From positions 15,191,501-15,255,500 of the forward strand of contig CM041553.1 in NCBI GenBank assembly GCA_023238725.1: a DNA stretch of 64,000 bases. The letters run 5' to 3'. Of the stretch, positions 24,101 to 37,200 are shown one piece after another; within the stretch, counting starts at the first letter, position 1; each line of letters starts with the position of its first letter. The DNA comes from Scortum barcoo (lineage: Eukaryota; Chordata; Actinopteri; Centrarchiformes; Terapontidae). The translations under genes and the position numbers were made by a program. Below the pieces are notes generated by a model. The model did not search any database. It worked only from the letters and a program-made list of their open reading frames with translations, and was not told the origin of the DNA.

Positions 24101-25051
24101 TGAGGTATTGGCAGTATTTGTGGGTGGGATCATGCCAGGCAGCTGACCTAGAGACAGCTCCTGATCAGAGTAAGACTGTGGTTGTTGCTGATGCTGTTGC
24201 TGCTGGTGGTCTGCTTCAAAGTTGTTGGAGTATCCATTCACTACATAGTTATAATTGTTACCCCCTTGAACGTTGCCCGATGCCCCAGCCTGCTGTTGCT
24301 GTGAGTCAGGCATCTGAGTGGAATTGGGCATTCCTGAGCTTAAAGAGGGGGGTTGAGCACCTTCACTGGGTAGTTTATTTGCCAGTGAACCATTGACAGC
24401 ATTTAACTGTGGCCCAGATGTTTGTGGTGCAATTGACACTTGCTCAGGATAATACTGAGACAATGTTTTTTCTAAGAGATCACCTGGAGTGCTTTCTATT
24501 GTTGATGAGGGTGATACAGCACCATTTGGAATCAAAACTTGCTTATTCCTTGACAGACTGAAAATATCTCCATTAGTAAAATTACAGTTCCTCTTGTTTA
24601 ACTTAATCTCTGTCTGTGGTGTATTGCATTCAAATTCTGTTGCCTTTGTCAACTCAGGAAAGTTGTCCACCAAACTGGAGCTCATGTCGTCATTTCCTTT
24701 AATCTCAGAATCTACTTTAAGTTTCTTGGACTGGTGGACCAGTAAGGATTGCTCATTCAGAGCATGCTTCAACTCTCCATTCATCAATTCTCCATTCATC
24801 ATATAGGATGCTTGATCATATAGCCCTTGTACTGAAGCAGGGCTGTTGCAGTTCTCCCGGTGCCTCTTCATGGAGTTGGCACCTGTGCTGGGCTTGTAAT
24901 GGTTCCAGTCCGCATCCCCAGTGACCTGCAGCGAATCTTCCTCTGAAGACTGGCCTCCATTCTGTAGTTTATGAGAGATGTTGTGAGATGCTCCAAATTG
25001 TGCTAATATCAGATTTTCTTCCGTCTCATGTCTGGCCTGTTTTGTTTCCAT
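18119..25051 (-). CDS. tet2: TET2, methylcytosine dioxygenase
   Basis: Coding exons: 25051-22099, 22015-21925, 21800-21707, 21597-21389, 20938-20788, 20686-20597, 20337-20200, 19980-19626, 19494-18119 (2953, 91, 94, 209, 151, 90, 138, 355, 1376 nt). All are GT-AG; 5457 nt encode 1818 residues (human 2002). TET2 is a nuclear Fe(II)/2-oxoglutarate dioxygenase that oxidises 5-methylcytosine to 5hmC, 5fC and 5caC. Residues 1-~960 are disordered, Gln/Asn/Ser-rich, with conserved islands (LLEKTLSQYYP, KLLDTPIKNLLDTPMKTQYD). The Cys-rich region starts near residue 980. The split double-stranded beta-helix has the iron ligands His1230 and Asp1232 (AHAHRDLHNM) and His1696 (RELHATTP), with Arg1711 (TRIS) for 2-oxoglutarate. 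A low-complexity insert (~1330-1640) separates the two halves, as in human. It has no CXXC domain, as in other vertebrate TET2. The start is supported by an in-frame upstream TGA. TET1 and TET3 differ in the N-terminal islands. Confidence 0.97.
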
Positions 25052-25095
25052 CTGGCCTGCTCAGAGTCCATCCACAAGGCTGCCCTCTGTCCGTC
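22099..25095 (-). other. tet2: Large TET2 exon carrying the 5' leader end and N-terminal half
   Basis: The acceptor TTTTCTGCATTGCAG lies just upstream of 25095 (minus strand), so 25095-25052 is 44 bases of 5' UTR joined to an upstream non-coding exon not located here. The exon ends at 22099 with donor GTGAGT. It equals human TET2 exon 3 and encodes residues 1-984. CAG/CAA-rich stretches (for example minus strand of 23190-23215 and 24180-24215) encode glutamine runs. Confidence 0.9.
25009..25071 (-). promoter_or_regulatory. Upstream ORF overlapping the TET2 start codon
   Basis: An ATG at 25071-25069 opens a 20-codon frame that ends with TGA at 25011-25009. The main TET2 ATG (25051-25049) lies inside it in another frame. 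Its context (G at -3 and G at +4: GTGGATGG) is at least as good as that of the main ATG (CAGATGG, with C at -3). Overlapping uORFs usually lower translation of the main frame. This effect is inferred. Confidence 0.6.
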
Positions 25096-26934
25096 CTGCA
25101 ATGCAGAAAATGGGAGAGCAATATTTAGACAAAGTAATTTTTTCAAATACAGTATTATTTACCATGTAGTACAGACTTCTGTGCCAATCAAAATATAAAT
25201 TTGGGTGTTACAGTAAGGGTTAGGGCTAGGCTTTATGTGGTTGTGCGCCTGTGGTCATGCCAAACCGTTCAGTCCTTTAACACCAACATTATGACTGACA
25301 GACATGTTTGGCTGAAAAACATCTAACTTCAACCTTCTTAAACAAGATGCTTTCATCTGAATATGGCTTTAGTGAGGATAAGGTAAGCAGAATAATGTGT
25401 TTACACTTAGCAGTGAAAGTGTAACAACTCTCAGCATGATCCCGTTGTAGAATTAGGTTCACCCTTATTCTCATTCCTCAGCTATTCAACCATCTAAAAA
25501 CCAGACAACAAGCATAAAGAAAGTAAGGAGAAGAGAATACAAATCGGAGGTTATCACAGTGGCTGACAGTGGACATCAAGTCACCATTTTGAATTTAACA
25601 TACACGACTTAACCTGACAGCACACTATATTTTGTGGTCATATTTTCAGTCCCCAGTATCTTGAGTAAATGTCAATTTGTGTGTTTCCTTTTGAAGACCC
25701 ATATCTCAAAGTGACTTCCTGTTATGTACTGCATGTGAATAGAAAATCTTAAAAAAAAAAAAAAAAAAAACAGTGGGCCAAATGCTCACTGTCACCCATA
25801 CAACTGTTCTGCAAGCAAGAATTGGAAGAATAGTAGGAAAGTGCTACTTTGCTTTGACACTTAATGTATATCCACCTTTTTTGCACTTTAATTAGTAGTA
25901 AACAATGGCACATATTTTAAATAGGAACACTATGAATACAGAGGGAACGGAATAAGAATGCTCAATTTAAGATGCATGTAAAGTAACTAGGACAGCTGTG
26001 ATTTGAACCTTTTCAGCTGTCACCTCTGTAATGCTGTACCACATAAAAGCACACAAGTCTAGTCAACATGCGAAGCAGCAGCTTCTTTCATGCATCACAA
26101 AATTGTGTGTTTTTGTGTTCCAGTTTTTGTTACATTTTGACTTTTCTCCAGTTCACTGCCACAAACAAGATTCTCATTTTTTTTATTGGTTATAAAATGA
26201 AAGGACGGAATATATTAAAAAACACAAGTTGATTGAAGGCAGTAGGATGCAAGGTTAATGTCCCAGATGGTAGATGGGAGGAGGAGTTGGCTGCTCGTCA
26301 GCTGTTCAGTCATGGTATTCCTCACCCTTAACACATTGTAATGTCAAATATGCAAATACAAATACGATTTGGTTCTCAAGTTTGAGGCCTTTGTTATCAG
26401 GACTAAACTCTTTGTGTTGTGAGGCTATAATGAGAACAGAATATAAACTCACCCCCACAAATGTTTCACACACTAACTTTGCGTTTTTTTTTTGTTTTTT
26501 TTTTTTTTTTGCTTAATGTTTTTTCAGTTGATTTAAATTGTATCTGTTGATGGTTCAAAGAATAAACTGAGAGTGTCATAGCCAAATATAGGTAAATAAT
26601 TTACATGGTAATCTAAATAAGTTTTCTGTCTAGTTTCAGCTTAGCAGTAAATTTAGTATCTTTCAATAGATAAAACATCAACGTTATTTCTGGAGTAGTG
26701 CATGAAAAAGTAGGTAAGGTGTGTAACGATCAAGTGTTTTGTAGGTATAGTAACAAAGTCATTTAGTTAAGTCATAAAAGTTATGTATATCAAAAATAAG
26801 GTCACTATAAATGGTTTAGCATCAAACACAGCTTATGTTTTCATTTTTGCTCTCCCTACGCTAGCTCTGCCAAAAGCAAATAGATTCCAGTGATTCCAGT
26901 AGAACATTGATTTCTGTCTGCCTCCCTCAATTAT

Positions 26935-27065
26935 TAATGCATGTCACATCCGCAGCATCTGCAAAACAATTGCAGTGTGCTGGCACAAAGAGCTGCAGTC
27001 TAATCCATCATAATTATGAGCAACTTTCCTGCAGATGCTAAAGGAATGGGCAGCTGATAAGCACT
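26935..27065. promoter_or_regulatory. Possible conserved non-coding element
   Basis: About 130 bases of balanced composition stand out from the AT-rich, low-complexity surroundings. They contain dense bZIP-, homeodomain- and E-box-like words (ATTAATGCATGTCA, AACAATTGCAG, CATAATTATGAGC, CAGCTGATAAGCAC). This texture is usual for developmental enhancers. I cannot test conservation, so this is a weak inference. Confidence 0.25.
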
Positions 27066-27504
27066 AAGAGGGGCCAAGATTCATTTTAAGTGTTTAAGTT
27101 AAAAGAGTGCATTACAGCTGGTTGGCAGAAGAGAGGAACTTATTGTACTTGTTATATAGATTCATAGTTGGCAAGAGAAAAGGGAATTTACATGTCCTTA
27201 CACAGTATACATCATAAAACCTGTTGTTCATATCTTTTTGACTTCAGTTTGTCTTCGGTGTTAAATATACCTCACAATTGTATCTTACCTGACTCTAACA
27301 AAGAGATTGATCGATGACTTAACTGGCCATAGTTAACTCATCCAAGACATTTTACAAAAGCAACAAAGAAAAAAAATCTTAATTAATATATTAATGCCAG
27401 CTAGTCTACATTTATATTACTCATTTGTCAGTTTTCAAACCTTTGTTATCACATCAAATAATGTTAAATGAAGGTTGCAGGTGTTAGAGGCAGTAAATGC
27501 CTCC

Positions 27505-27532
27505 TCACATGCCTCCTCCAACAGGCATGTGA
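27505..27532. repeat. Perfect 10-bp inverted repeat with 8-base loop
   Basis: TCACATGCCT (27505-27514) and AGGCATGTGA (27523-27532) are exact reverse complements around CCTCCAAC. It could form a short hairpin or be a dyad protein-binding site. Nothing around it suggests an RNA gene. Confidence 0.5.
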
Positions 27533-30500
27533 TGAAGCATTCTGTCATACCTCAAATCACTTCTGACTACACATGACTATTAGTCACAATGGACGGTTGG
27601 CTTTAAATAGTATCTTCTAAATGGTTTGGGGCAGTGGGTGTGCAGTAAACAGCGGGATAAGTAAATGTGTTCTTAATGGCAATTTGCATTCCAGGAAATT
27701 ACAGAGATTCCTCTTATGAATCTCCAAGACACAGTCCAGTATATCATGAAAGGAAGTGGATATACAGTTAATTAATCCTGATGTATGTTCTTGGAAATTG
27801 AAGTTAGCTAAACACTCTTTATGTCCTTAAAAGAAGTAAATAATGTCCTTGGAGCTCTGAGTGAAGTCTCCGGTCACCACTGCCGGCTGCTTTGGTCAAG
27901 TTCAGAAAAATATGCTATACAACCTTTGAAAACATAATTGGATCCAGGTTTAGATTCCCACGAAAGCCCTGCTGTTAATGTAAACCTACTATAGGCTCAC
28001 TATAGGCCCTGACTGATGTTTGGGGGGAAAAAAGGAAAGAAAAAAAAAGCTAAATATTTGAGGTACTATGGCATGTTCCATTTGGCATAATTGTGCTCCA
28101 TCATTGGACCTGACCTCACATCTGGAATCAGTTAAAACTTTATCCAAAGCCTGATAACCTTTTTTTGAAAGATGTTCATCTACAGTATCCATTTCAAGCA
28201 GGGTCTTAGCTTGAGGTTGATTAATGAAAATCATCTATAGGTCATTTACATGGTCACTCAAGAATGATAAACATACGTACAATTCGGTAATGTTTTGCAA
28301 TTCATGGAAGCTTCAAACATTTAAATGATTTAATATTTGTCTGTACAATTGAGTAATATGAATGATGAGAATATCTATTATTAGAATATCTATAGAAATA
28401 TATTATCTCTGGACTGAATGTAGACTTTACGTTTCTTTGAAGGTGTTCAGATGGAGTACCTACAACACCAGATGACATACATTTTGGGTCCAAACTTTGA
28501 TTTCCAACCAAAAACAGTTTCAGTTGCTTTTGAAAATGTTCCCCATTTCATTAAGGAATTCAAAACCTCAAGATACTGTGCACTTTCAAAGACCATATTC
28601 AAGATCACTATATTTCCTTGACCAAAATGTTGAAACCAGTCATATGGACCATGAAGGAGGGCAAAAAAAAAGAAGAGTCAGTCTGTTGCTATTCTGGCAT
28701 GGTCGACCGTCTGGACCAAGATAACCTACGCAGGAAACTGTCAGGCAAGCTCTGGCGAGGCAAGCGAGCTGGTAGACATAATCATCTCCTTCTCCGTCAA
28801 TCACCCCTCCAGGACATTAGCAGCCCTCCAGACCCCCAAAGTTAGAGTGCTAAATCTCCCACTAACGAGCCAAGCTGTTACACGGGTGTCTGGAAGCTCC
28901 CAGCGTTGTCACAACAGAGCAGCCAGCTGCCTGTTAGCAGGTGGAGGAGGGAGGCAGCACACCGAAAACAAAGACAGCTCTCAGGTCAATGGCTAACGGG
29001 AAGAATGCCTGAAAGGTTTCTTTTTTTCTGTGTGTTGAGTGAAGATTGAGCATCTTGCAAGTTTTTAAGACACAACTTCCTTGTTGCGAGCTTGATGAAA
29101 ATCTTTGCCATTATTTAATGAGATTTGGGAGGGTTTCATAAGGCAGAGGAATAGAGAAGTTTATAAAACTCAAGATAAATTCCTCATTTTGACCAAACAA
29201 AGACAAAACTGCCAGCTCAACCCATATCACTAGAACTAGTTTAGATAAGTAGATGAAATCATTTAAGAGAATTAAGTATTTCAAGTCTGGTTTATAAATG
29301 CTCCCAAATGTTCCCATGTTGTCTAATGGCTTCATGGATGATTTCTCAATGTTACGGTTAGACTGACAAAACTCTGTAGTCTAAGAGTTGAGCCAATGAA
29401 ATTGAAATGTAAAATAACAGAGGGCAACTTAAATCTAAAACTGTGCTTCATGCATCAGTTATATTCAGACAGTACTGGAACCTGAAGATGAAGAGTCGCA
29501 CAAGCTGCTCGGGCAACAAGTTGCAGAACTAATCTCCCTTTTGCTGCTGTCAGACACAGACGGATGTAAAGAGCCACATTGGGATACCACCACTGGCATT
29601 GTAATCAGAAGTGACACTGAGCCTCTTTATGATCATGTCAAAGTTATTAAAATTGAAATGTGTTATTTTGACAAATGAACACAGGAAGCCATGTGGGAGT
29701 TGTGAGATGCGTGTCTCCATTTGATGAATGGCAAATGGTCTTTGCATCCAGAAGGCATCTTCGTTCATGTGACACAAGATGCGGACGTTCTGGTCTCGCT
29801 AATTTTATAATGTGCTGTTTGGATTCGCTGTGGTTTCTGTGTGACTTGTTTGCAAGAAATGACTAGGATGACAACAGGTGAATATGATAGGTGGTGTAGA
29901 GTGCATATAGTTAGAGCATGATTTATCAATCATCACTGTTTTGCAATTGGACCAAGAAAAGTGATTGATGATTATTTAATTAGACCCTGTATTTGTAATT
30001 TTTTTCTTAAATATTTGCTAGAAATACTAACGGCTACATGGGGTTTTGTAATATGTATCATCCACATATGCTGACAATATATGTAAAATACACACTTAAA
30101 TCAGAAAATTTAAATCTTTTAGCATTAGTGTCTACACATACAAGGGGAATATCAGTTTAACCCAGTTTAGTTTGAAGAAAAAGGAGCAAACTAATGCTCC
30201 CTCCTTTTCTGAACTCTTTCAAAAAGAAAGCATCTGATCCTGGGAACACGTAACAATGAGGTAAGCTGGTGAATACCACTTCCCGACCCCATGTGACTAC
30301 TCCTTTGTTTTGTCTGGCCCTTGGTGCGGTCTGTAAATCAGTAACTAAGTCAAGAGGTGAACACCGGCGCTAAGCTGCTTTCAGTGCAGCTCCATTCCAA
30401 TGGGACACTCCAGGGTTTACAAAGGACCGAGCAGAGCCAAGCAGCTTGTCACAGTTGGATACACCCACACTGACAACAAAAAAAATCTTTGCAAACCCAG

Positions 30501-32151
30501 AACAAAGCCAGAGATCCCAGCTGAGAGTGTGCGCGCCTGTACATGTACTAACATACAAACACACACACACCCCAATTACGCAATGTTTTAAGTCCAATTT
30601 TGACCTGCTTCAAGACATTCGGAGTACTGGCAGCATCCTCTTAATTATTTATTAGACGTGATTCACCAGGCAGTCTATTTTTGCTTCATAAGTAGAGCAC
30701 TAAACTAAAACAGAGGCGTTGCAGTGGCTTTAGTTTGGATGCCTGCTCTAATGCTTTGATCTATTTTTGGTTTTCTTTCTAGTAGCTAATGTCCACCAGG
30801 GAAATGAGCGCTCTGTTTTAGTTTATGATATGACTCAGCTTGCTTGGCTTGAGCTGGAGTCCCAACAAAGCTTTCTTTCCCTCTAGAAGTCCAATTCTTT
30901 GTCTCTGTACGCTGTACTTTGGTTTCCCTCCCTCTCTTACAGCCTCATCTCCAGTCCTCAGCCCTGTAATTACACTTCAGGTTCCTCTGTACTTCTATCT
31001 GCTATCATCTACTTCCCCTCCTGCTCAGTCTATCATCTAGCCTGCGCGGTTATGAACCTGGCTTGCTCAGCGCTGTTGTCACTGTCCTTAGTTATTGTCA
31101 CTCCTGCAATGTATTTGCTGGCATTTATGGATGGTCAGTTGCTCTAGTGCTTTGAAGCCTGGGGGCAAGGGTGGACTCTTGGACACAGTGTGATCAGTGT
31201 TGTAAAACGATGGACACGGTCATTTAAGGAGTCATTTAAGGGCCGCAGTTAATGCACAAGACAGTGGAGCCTTATTTTAACTATTAATTATCTTTTTTTT
31301 TATTTAGTTTGGCTTTACCAAATGCAGGAATATGCAGTTTGTCAATCAAACTGCAAAATCACCTTTTTGTCCTCAATGGTTTGTAGAAATTGGGTGATAA
31401 ATCATAGGTATTATGGATATTTAGGCCTATTTCCTCCAGTAGCCTGGTGCTTTGTCTGCGCAACACCGGTGTTGCAAACTTTGATGCACTGGACTCATAC
31501 TGTGTTTTTGTTATTCCCAGAGAGAGCCAGTGAAATATGAGAGCTGCCATAGTAGATGGGGTCTATTTGGCGTGACTTGGCAGCCGCATGTGACATTCAC
31601 CACTAACGACAGCTGCTGGGAAACTTGGGTCTCTGCACTTTCAGGTTGAGTCCGAGGCAACTAGAGGCTAAAGAGAGACGGGGAGAGGGGTAGGGGGAGA
31701 CGTGGAGCAGCACTGTAAATCAAACACACACACTTGTCAAGCCGCACCGCTGTTTTGAGTGAATAGTCCCAAGAATAAGCCATAATCTCAAGTGTACATT
31801 TCCTTTTCTTTTCTGAAATGGACCCATTCGCATTTTCCTGTTTGTAAGATAAGAACATGGAGCATGCATCCAGTCCAGAGGCTATAAATTTTCAGAGCAC
31901 TTAGTACGGGTAAAAGCCACACAGTGCCTTATGAACAAAGTCTATACTGATATTCACTGTAATACCACCAGACTGGCACATAAAAATAGCATAACTGTAA
32001 CTGCACTACTATCCACGATAATGATGTAACTACATTACAACATAAAATTTAACATTGAACCATCTGTCAACAGTCAGTGTTATCAGTTAACTATCAACTT
32101 GACCAGTATCAATACTCAATATAGTATATATAGTGTGTGTATATGTGTATA

Positions 32152-32294
<143 letters not shown>

Positions 32295-33982
32295 CACTGC
32301 TACCTTGATAGAGTAGCATTAGTTCAAAATTAAATCCAATCTTGCTATTTGTTTCATATAACTCAGACTTTAATTTGATTGCATGTAAAATGATCAAAAC
32401 ATGATGAAATCCAGTGTCTTATTTCTACTGGTGTAATGGTTTAGAGGCCTCTAGTTTCAATTCATCTTCCAGCTTATACTGAAGTAACCCCATAACTGTT
32501 AAATTAATCATCGTTTATATTTGTGATGTGCAGACATTAACCAGAGACCCTATTACATGTAATATCTCATCACTAAAGCAGCAAAGTTGAACCTTATTAA
32601 CCTCATTGGATCCACCATGAAATGCTCGCTTACTTGACATTTTAGAGGAGTGGGTTTCAGTTCTTACTCTACCAAGCATGAAGACTAATCATAATATGGA
32701 AAATGAAATGGAGTTCTATCACATCCTCATTTATAACATAAATTTTGGTAATGTATATTCAGTGTTAAAGCATGGATACACTGTAATGGCGGTATATGCT
32801 GACAGACTGGAGTGCAAGCAGTTCGAATTGCAAGCAGCAGAGCTACAAGTGAAACCTCATCCTTAGCAACCTCTACCAGTGTAATTAGGTCAGATGACTT
32901 TCATTCTACAGTGTTAAATCCCTCCTGTAAATATAGAGCTGAACTCGCTGCTCTGCAAACCTTACAACCTCCAACAACATTTTCACAACTCTGCATTCCA
33001 GCCAGACATGTAAACAACCAAAATGTGAGCCCAAAAACTGTAAACCGTTCAGTCTCCTGAAAATCATTGTTTAATCCAAGACTGAATTTCTGCTGTGGTC
33101 ATTGGAGTCACAGCACTTAGTCCTACATGCTACACCTTCAGCCTAAGTGTTATTATCTGTACAGGTTTTGGTGGCATATAAATAAGCAGGCAGAAATAAC
33201 TGTCGACGACGAGAGCACCCTTTGTGCACGCGCATTTGCTTGATTTAAAGCAGTGTTTGATTATTCCTTTGGACATCTGTGTAGACATTGTGAATTATGG
33301 CCTTTTCATGACATATGGCTAGCATATGAAGCGAGGGAGTTGACTCTGCTGGAGAGAGCTCTTGGGGAAAAGTTAAGGGGGTGCACTGGAAAGTCTGGGG
33401 GGTTAAAACGCACCAAGTCATAAAGCACAATGTGACGTCAAATGCTAGTAGCATGTGTGACGGTCAAATGCTCGTCAGGCACGATGGGACAGATGTTCAT
33501 TTATATTACACATCTCACTGAGTCTCTCACTCAGGCAGCTCACACTTGTGATTTGTGTCACATGGCACACTCATGCAGTGCATACAATGCACCTCACATG
33601 GTTGCTCTTGCCCTCTGTTTCACTCTTTCTCTCTATCAGTCTGAACATATGACACTCCTCCCTGGCTATGAAACAAAAGGCCCTTATGTCTGCAGTCATT
33701 TTTTTAATACTCCAAATTTGCATGCTAGCCTGATCACTGTAACATTTTCTGTGGAGTGCTTAGACCAACCTGCTTTTCTGTCACATGAACAACCTTAGCA
33801 ACGTGTGGGATCTACGGTACTCTCTTGATCGCACTATAGCCAGAACGGAGAGGAAATATCTAAACAAAGTGAAATCCTGAACAAAAACTATGTTAAAAGT
33901 CGACCACACGCACTGGTCAGAGTTCTGCTATCTTGCCAGTTCCTCATTTGTCAGATCAGATTAACACATTTTCTTTCCTTCC

Positions 33983-34262
33983 CTTAAAGAAGTGTTTGAC
34001 ATTTTCTCAGACCTGTACAAAGCAATGTAATATAAACTAAAAAATATATTATGTGTTGTGTTAATTTTGAAGCTTTGGAGGTGCTGGTAAGCGTTTCTTT
34101 TGCTTTTGGACAGATCCATGCTAGCTGATTCTCCGTTTCCAGTCTTTGTGCTAAGCTAACTGGAGGCTAGCTGCTGAACTGTCACATTTACCGCACAGAG
34201 TGGCATTGATCTTCTCCTCTAACTCTCTACAAAGAAAAGTCGTGTTTCCCTATTTCTTTATC
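33983..34262 (+). repeat. Diverged teleost interspersed repeat (CTTAAAG...GTTTGACATTTT family)
   Basis: It opens CTTAAAGAAGTGTTTGACAT, has a middle CCAGTCTTTGTGCTAAGCTA with ACTGGAGGCTAGCTG, and ends with GTGGCATTGATCTTCTCCTC and a TTTCCCTATTTC stretch. I recognise this word order as a very abundant short fish repeat, probably a non-autonomous DNA element; its formal name is not known to me. The right end is worn. Confidence 0.6.
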
Positions 34263-37200
34263 ACTGCAAGGTCATCTGGATGCAGCACTGTTTTAGGTCA
34301 TCGCTGTGAACCAATCTTTATCAACAGAAAGCTTTCGCTGTCCCTAACACATCTTTCTCATGGTTGGGTCATACACAGCTTCTGTTTTAGATTAAGATGT
34401 GGTGATCCCCTGTACTGGTCACTGAAAGGACGCAGATACGTGTCAGTACCATGACTGCAGAGGCTTGAGGTTCTGAGTTAGTGGTGTGACTCGTGTCGGT
34501 CCTATTAATAAGAAATAACGGTTGCTGCGTGGTGGGGATGGAATCTTGCTTCTGCCCCGTACAACCTCAGGTCTAGTTTTTGTGTCAGGTAGAGAAGTGC
34601 AGTTTCCTGTTGATGCTCACTGTGGCCTAATCACTACATTGTGACGTAATGGTGGCTGTGTCACATGACAGCCTGGAGCAACAGATCTGTGTTTTTTTTT
34701 CCCCTTTCCTCCGTCCTTTCCTCCCCCTCTGATGGTTGACCAAAAACAGCACAACTTTGCAGGTAGAGTCAGCTTTCTGAGAAGCTGAATGCGGATGAAC
34801 AAATTACTCACCATTTCAATTAAATATAAGAAAATCTCCTTTTGTTTCAGTAGGATTCAGTATATCAGCTATGCACACAGCAGTCCTTTGTCTCCTTTAT
34901 CCTATTTTAACAACTTTGTCAGGGATTTTCAGTGAGGTATATGTACAAATACACATAAATGCTATTCACTGTCTTAAGTTTCTTCTTTGAATCTGAAGAC
35001 AAGACTAACACAGTACTGCAGAAACACAGACGGCATGCACTTCTGTTTGTAATTTCTTCCCTGGAGAGCCTCCTCCCCCTCCTTAAGAAGAAGGGGTCTG
35101 TACAATCTACATTGTTCTTTACGTCTAATGCAAGACAGATGTGGTCAACTTGTGGAGATTCCCACTGCAGTCTTTGTGCTTCCACTACTTTTTGTCTTAT
35201 TTCATTCTTTTAAAGTATTTTTACAACAGTTAACCAACTATGATATTATTTGGGAAAGTTAATTTGTTCTACTGAGTAGTATTGATAGTAGTAGTAGTAT
35301 TGTTTTCCATTGATAGCTAACAGCGGGGGCATCATACTAATGTCTCATTAGTATCAATGTGGGTGTTAAGTTTTGGGAATATGGATTAAATATATAATTA
35401 TGATTCTTATGATCTTTTCTACAGTTATTAACTATACAACAGGCAGGGGAAATATAAGGGCTCAAATCAAGACAATAGTTTTTATTATGTTATGTGAGCC
35501 TATACACAATCTCAAAAGCAATATCCATTTTTCAATTCACCTTTTTTGCTAAAGGCAGCCAAATATGCAGAAATTCAGTTAAAGTTTAGAATTCTTACTT
35601 TTGATCGACCATGAGTTTTCTTGGAAAAGTCATACGTTTATTACAAAAACGTTTTATGCCTAGCTAAAAACAACCTGAAATGATCCACCTGGAAAGTGAA
35701 GCTGAAATAGTCAAAAGGAGAAAACTTGAATAATTCAATATATCTCAAGACAATAATAAGTGCTGTTCTGACTTGGTTCACTGTTAGACCTCCCTCAAGG
35801 TAAAAAGATAAGCCGAGAGAGGAAAAAGACAGGAAAGATTAACTGGCACCATAATAATAAGCCATATCCAAGCGCTCATAGCCATAATTAAGATGAATGT
35901 CAACACTAATCCGAGATTGTTTGATAGTGTTTGGGGTTCGGTAGGCTCAGGAAGCAGTGGGCACGACATATATTTACTCACAGAGCCGCAAGGTTCTTTT
36001 CTGAGAAATATAGGAGTCAGTGATTTGTTGTTTGATACGACTGGTTAAGTCAAATCTATTTGTTGATGCCAGTTTTTAGTTGACACAGTCCATGTTGTGG
36101 ATCCAAAGACTAATGGACAGATCCTTTGGGATTGATGTCTTCAGGTTGGTGAATTAGATAAGGCAGTTCAAAGTGTCACTACTGAATTGTTAGTATGTTG
36201 TGAATGTGAGGCAGTTTGAGGACATTGCATGATTTTGGTTGAACGTCTGAGCAACACCTGATGAGTCAGTAAATGTAAGGGGGGTTTCAGCGTGAGGGAT
36301 GACAAAATCTAAGTTCTTGTAGATGACACTGGTGTGAGTAACTCAACTGTTTCTGTTGTTGGGGATAAACCCCGCCTCTGTGTATTTCTGGTACAACCTG
36401 TCTAACAGGCATTCTTGGAAAACTGCAAACACACTCTCAAAAAAATCATGCTTCTACTCTTCTACTTTACTCAGTCTGATCTGTTCAGCATTTTTCTGAA
36501 ACTCATACTCAAATCTGCCTGATGAAAGTCTAAAAAATAATAGATTTCTTTACACTACTCTCTTTATTATAAAGAAAGAATGATCATTTGACTGACAATT
36601 ATCTGAAACCACCCAAACAACTACTGATAACAGGGCAGTGTCATAGATCAGATCTGTCAACCAACAGCTCTTCCTCCAAAAGTATATAAGACAATTCAGT
36701 AAAACGGTGCCTTTGCTCAGAGCCATTTACACATAGACAGTTTGCCAAAAGAAGTCAGTCCTGATAGTAGACAGCAGTTGAACATTAGCCCAGGTCTGAC
36801 TTTATAAACCTGATAGTCTTGGATTTTTTTCTGTTTAATCAGCACAAACCTGAAAAGAAAACGTACCTTGCTTGGAAACGCCCTGTGCAAAGCTTACAGA
36901 GAGAGTCTAGAATCTTTTTCTGTGCCTTTGAGCTGCATCACATGGAGACTCTAATTAAGAAATGGGCTCCTCAGCGTACAAACCCACTAACCTGCCCCCA
37001 ACCCCTCAGAGTACTGCACTTTTCCCTCCCATACCGCCTGTCTCTTTCCCCCTCCAACCCTTTGTCTATGCAACAGTCAATATATCTGACTAACTTGATG
37101 AACTGTGTGCAGAGCAAAGTTAATTTTTTTTCAGAGTGCATGGTAGCCATGGCGACCATCTTATGAGCGCTCCAAAGCCCATCTGGTCTAAACATTAGCC

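Noticed and set aside
22119..24806. Plus-strand and alternate minus-strand frames of up to 220 codons inside the large TET2 exon
   Set aside because: They are shadows of the 998-codon TET2 frame, which matches the human protein; CAG/CTG-rich DNA opens the other phases.
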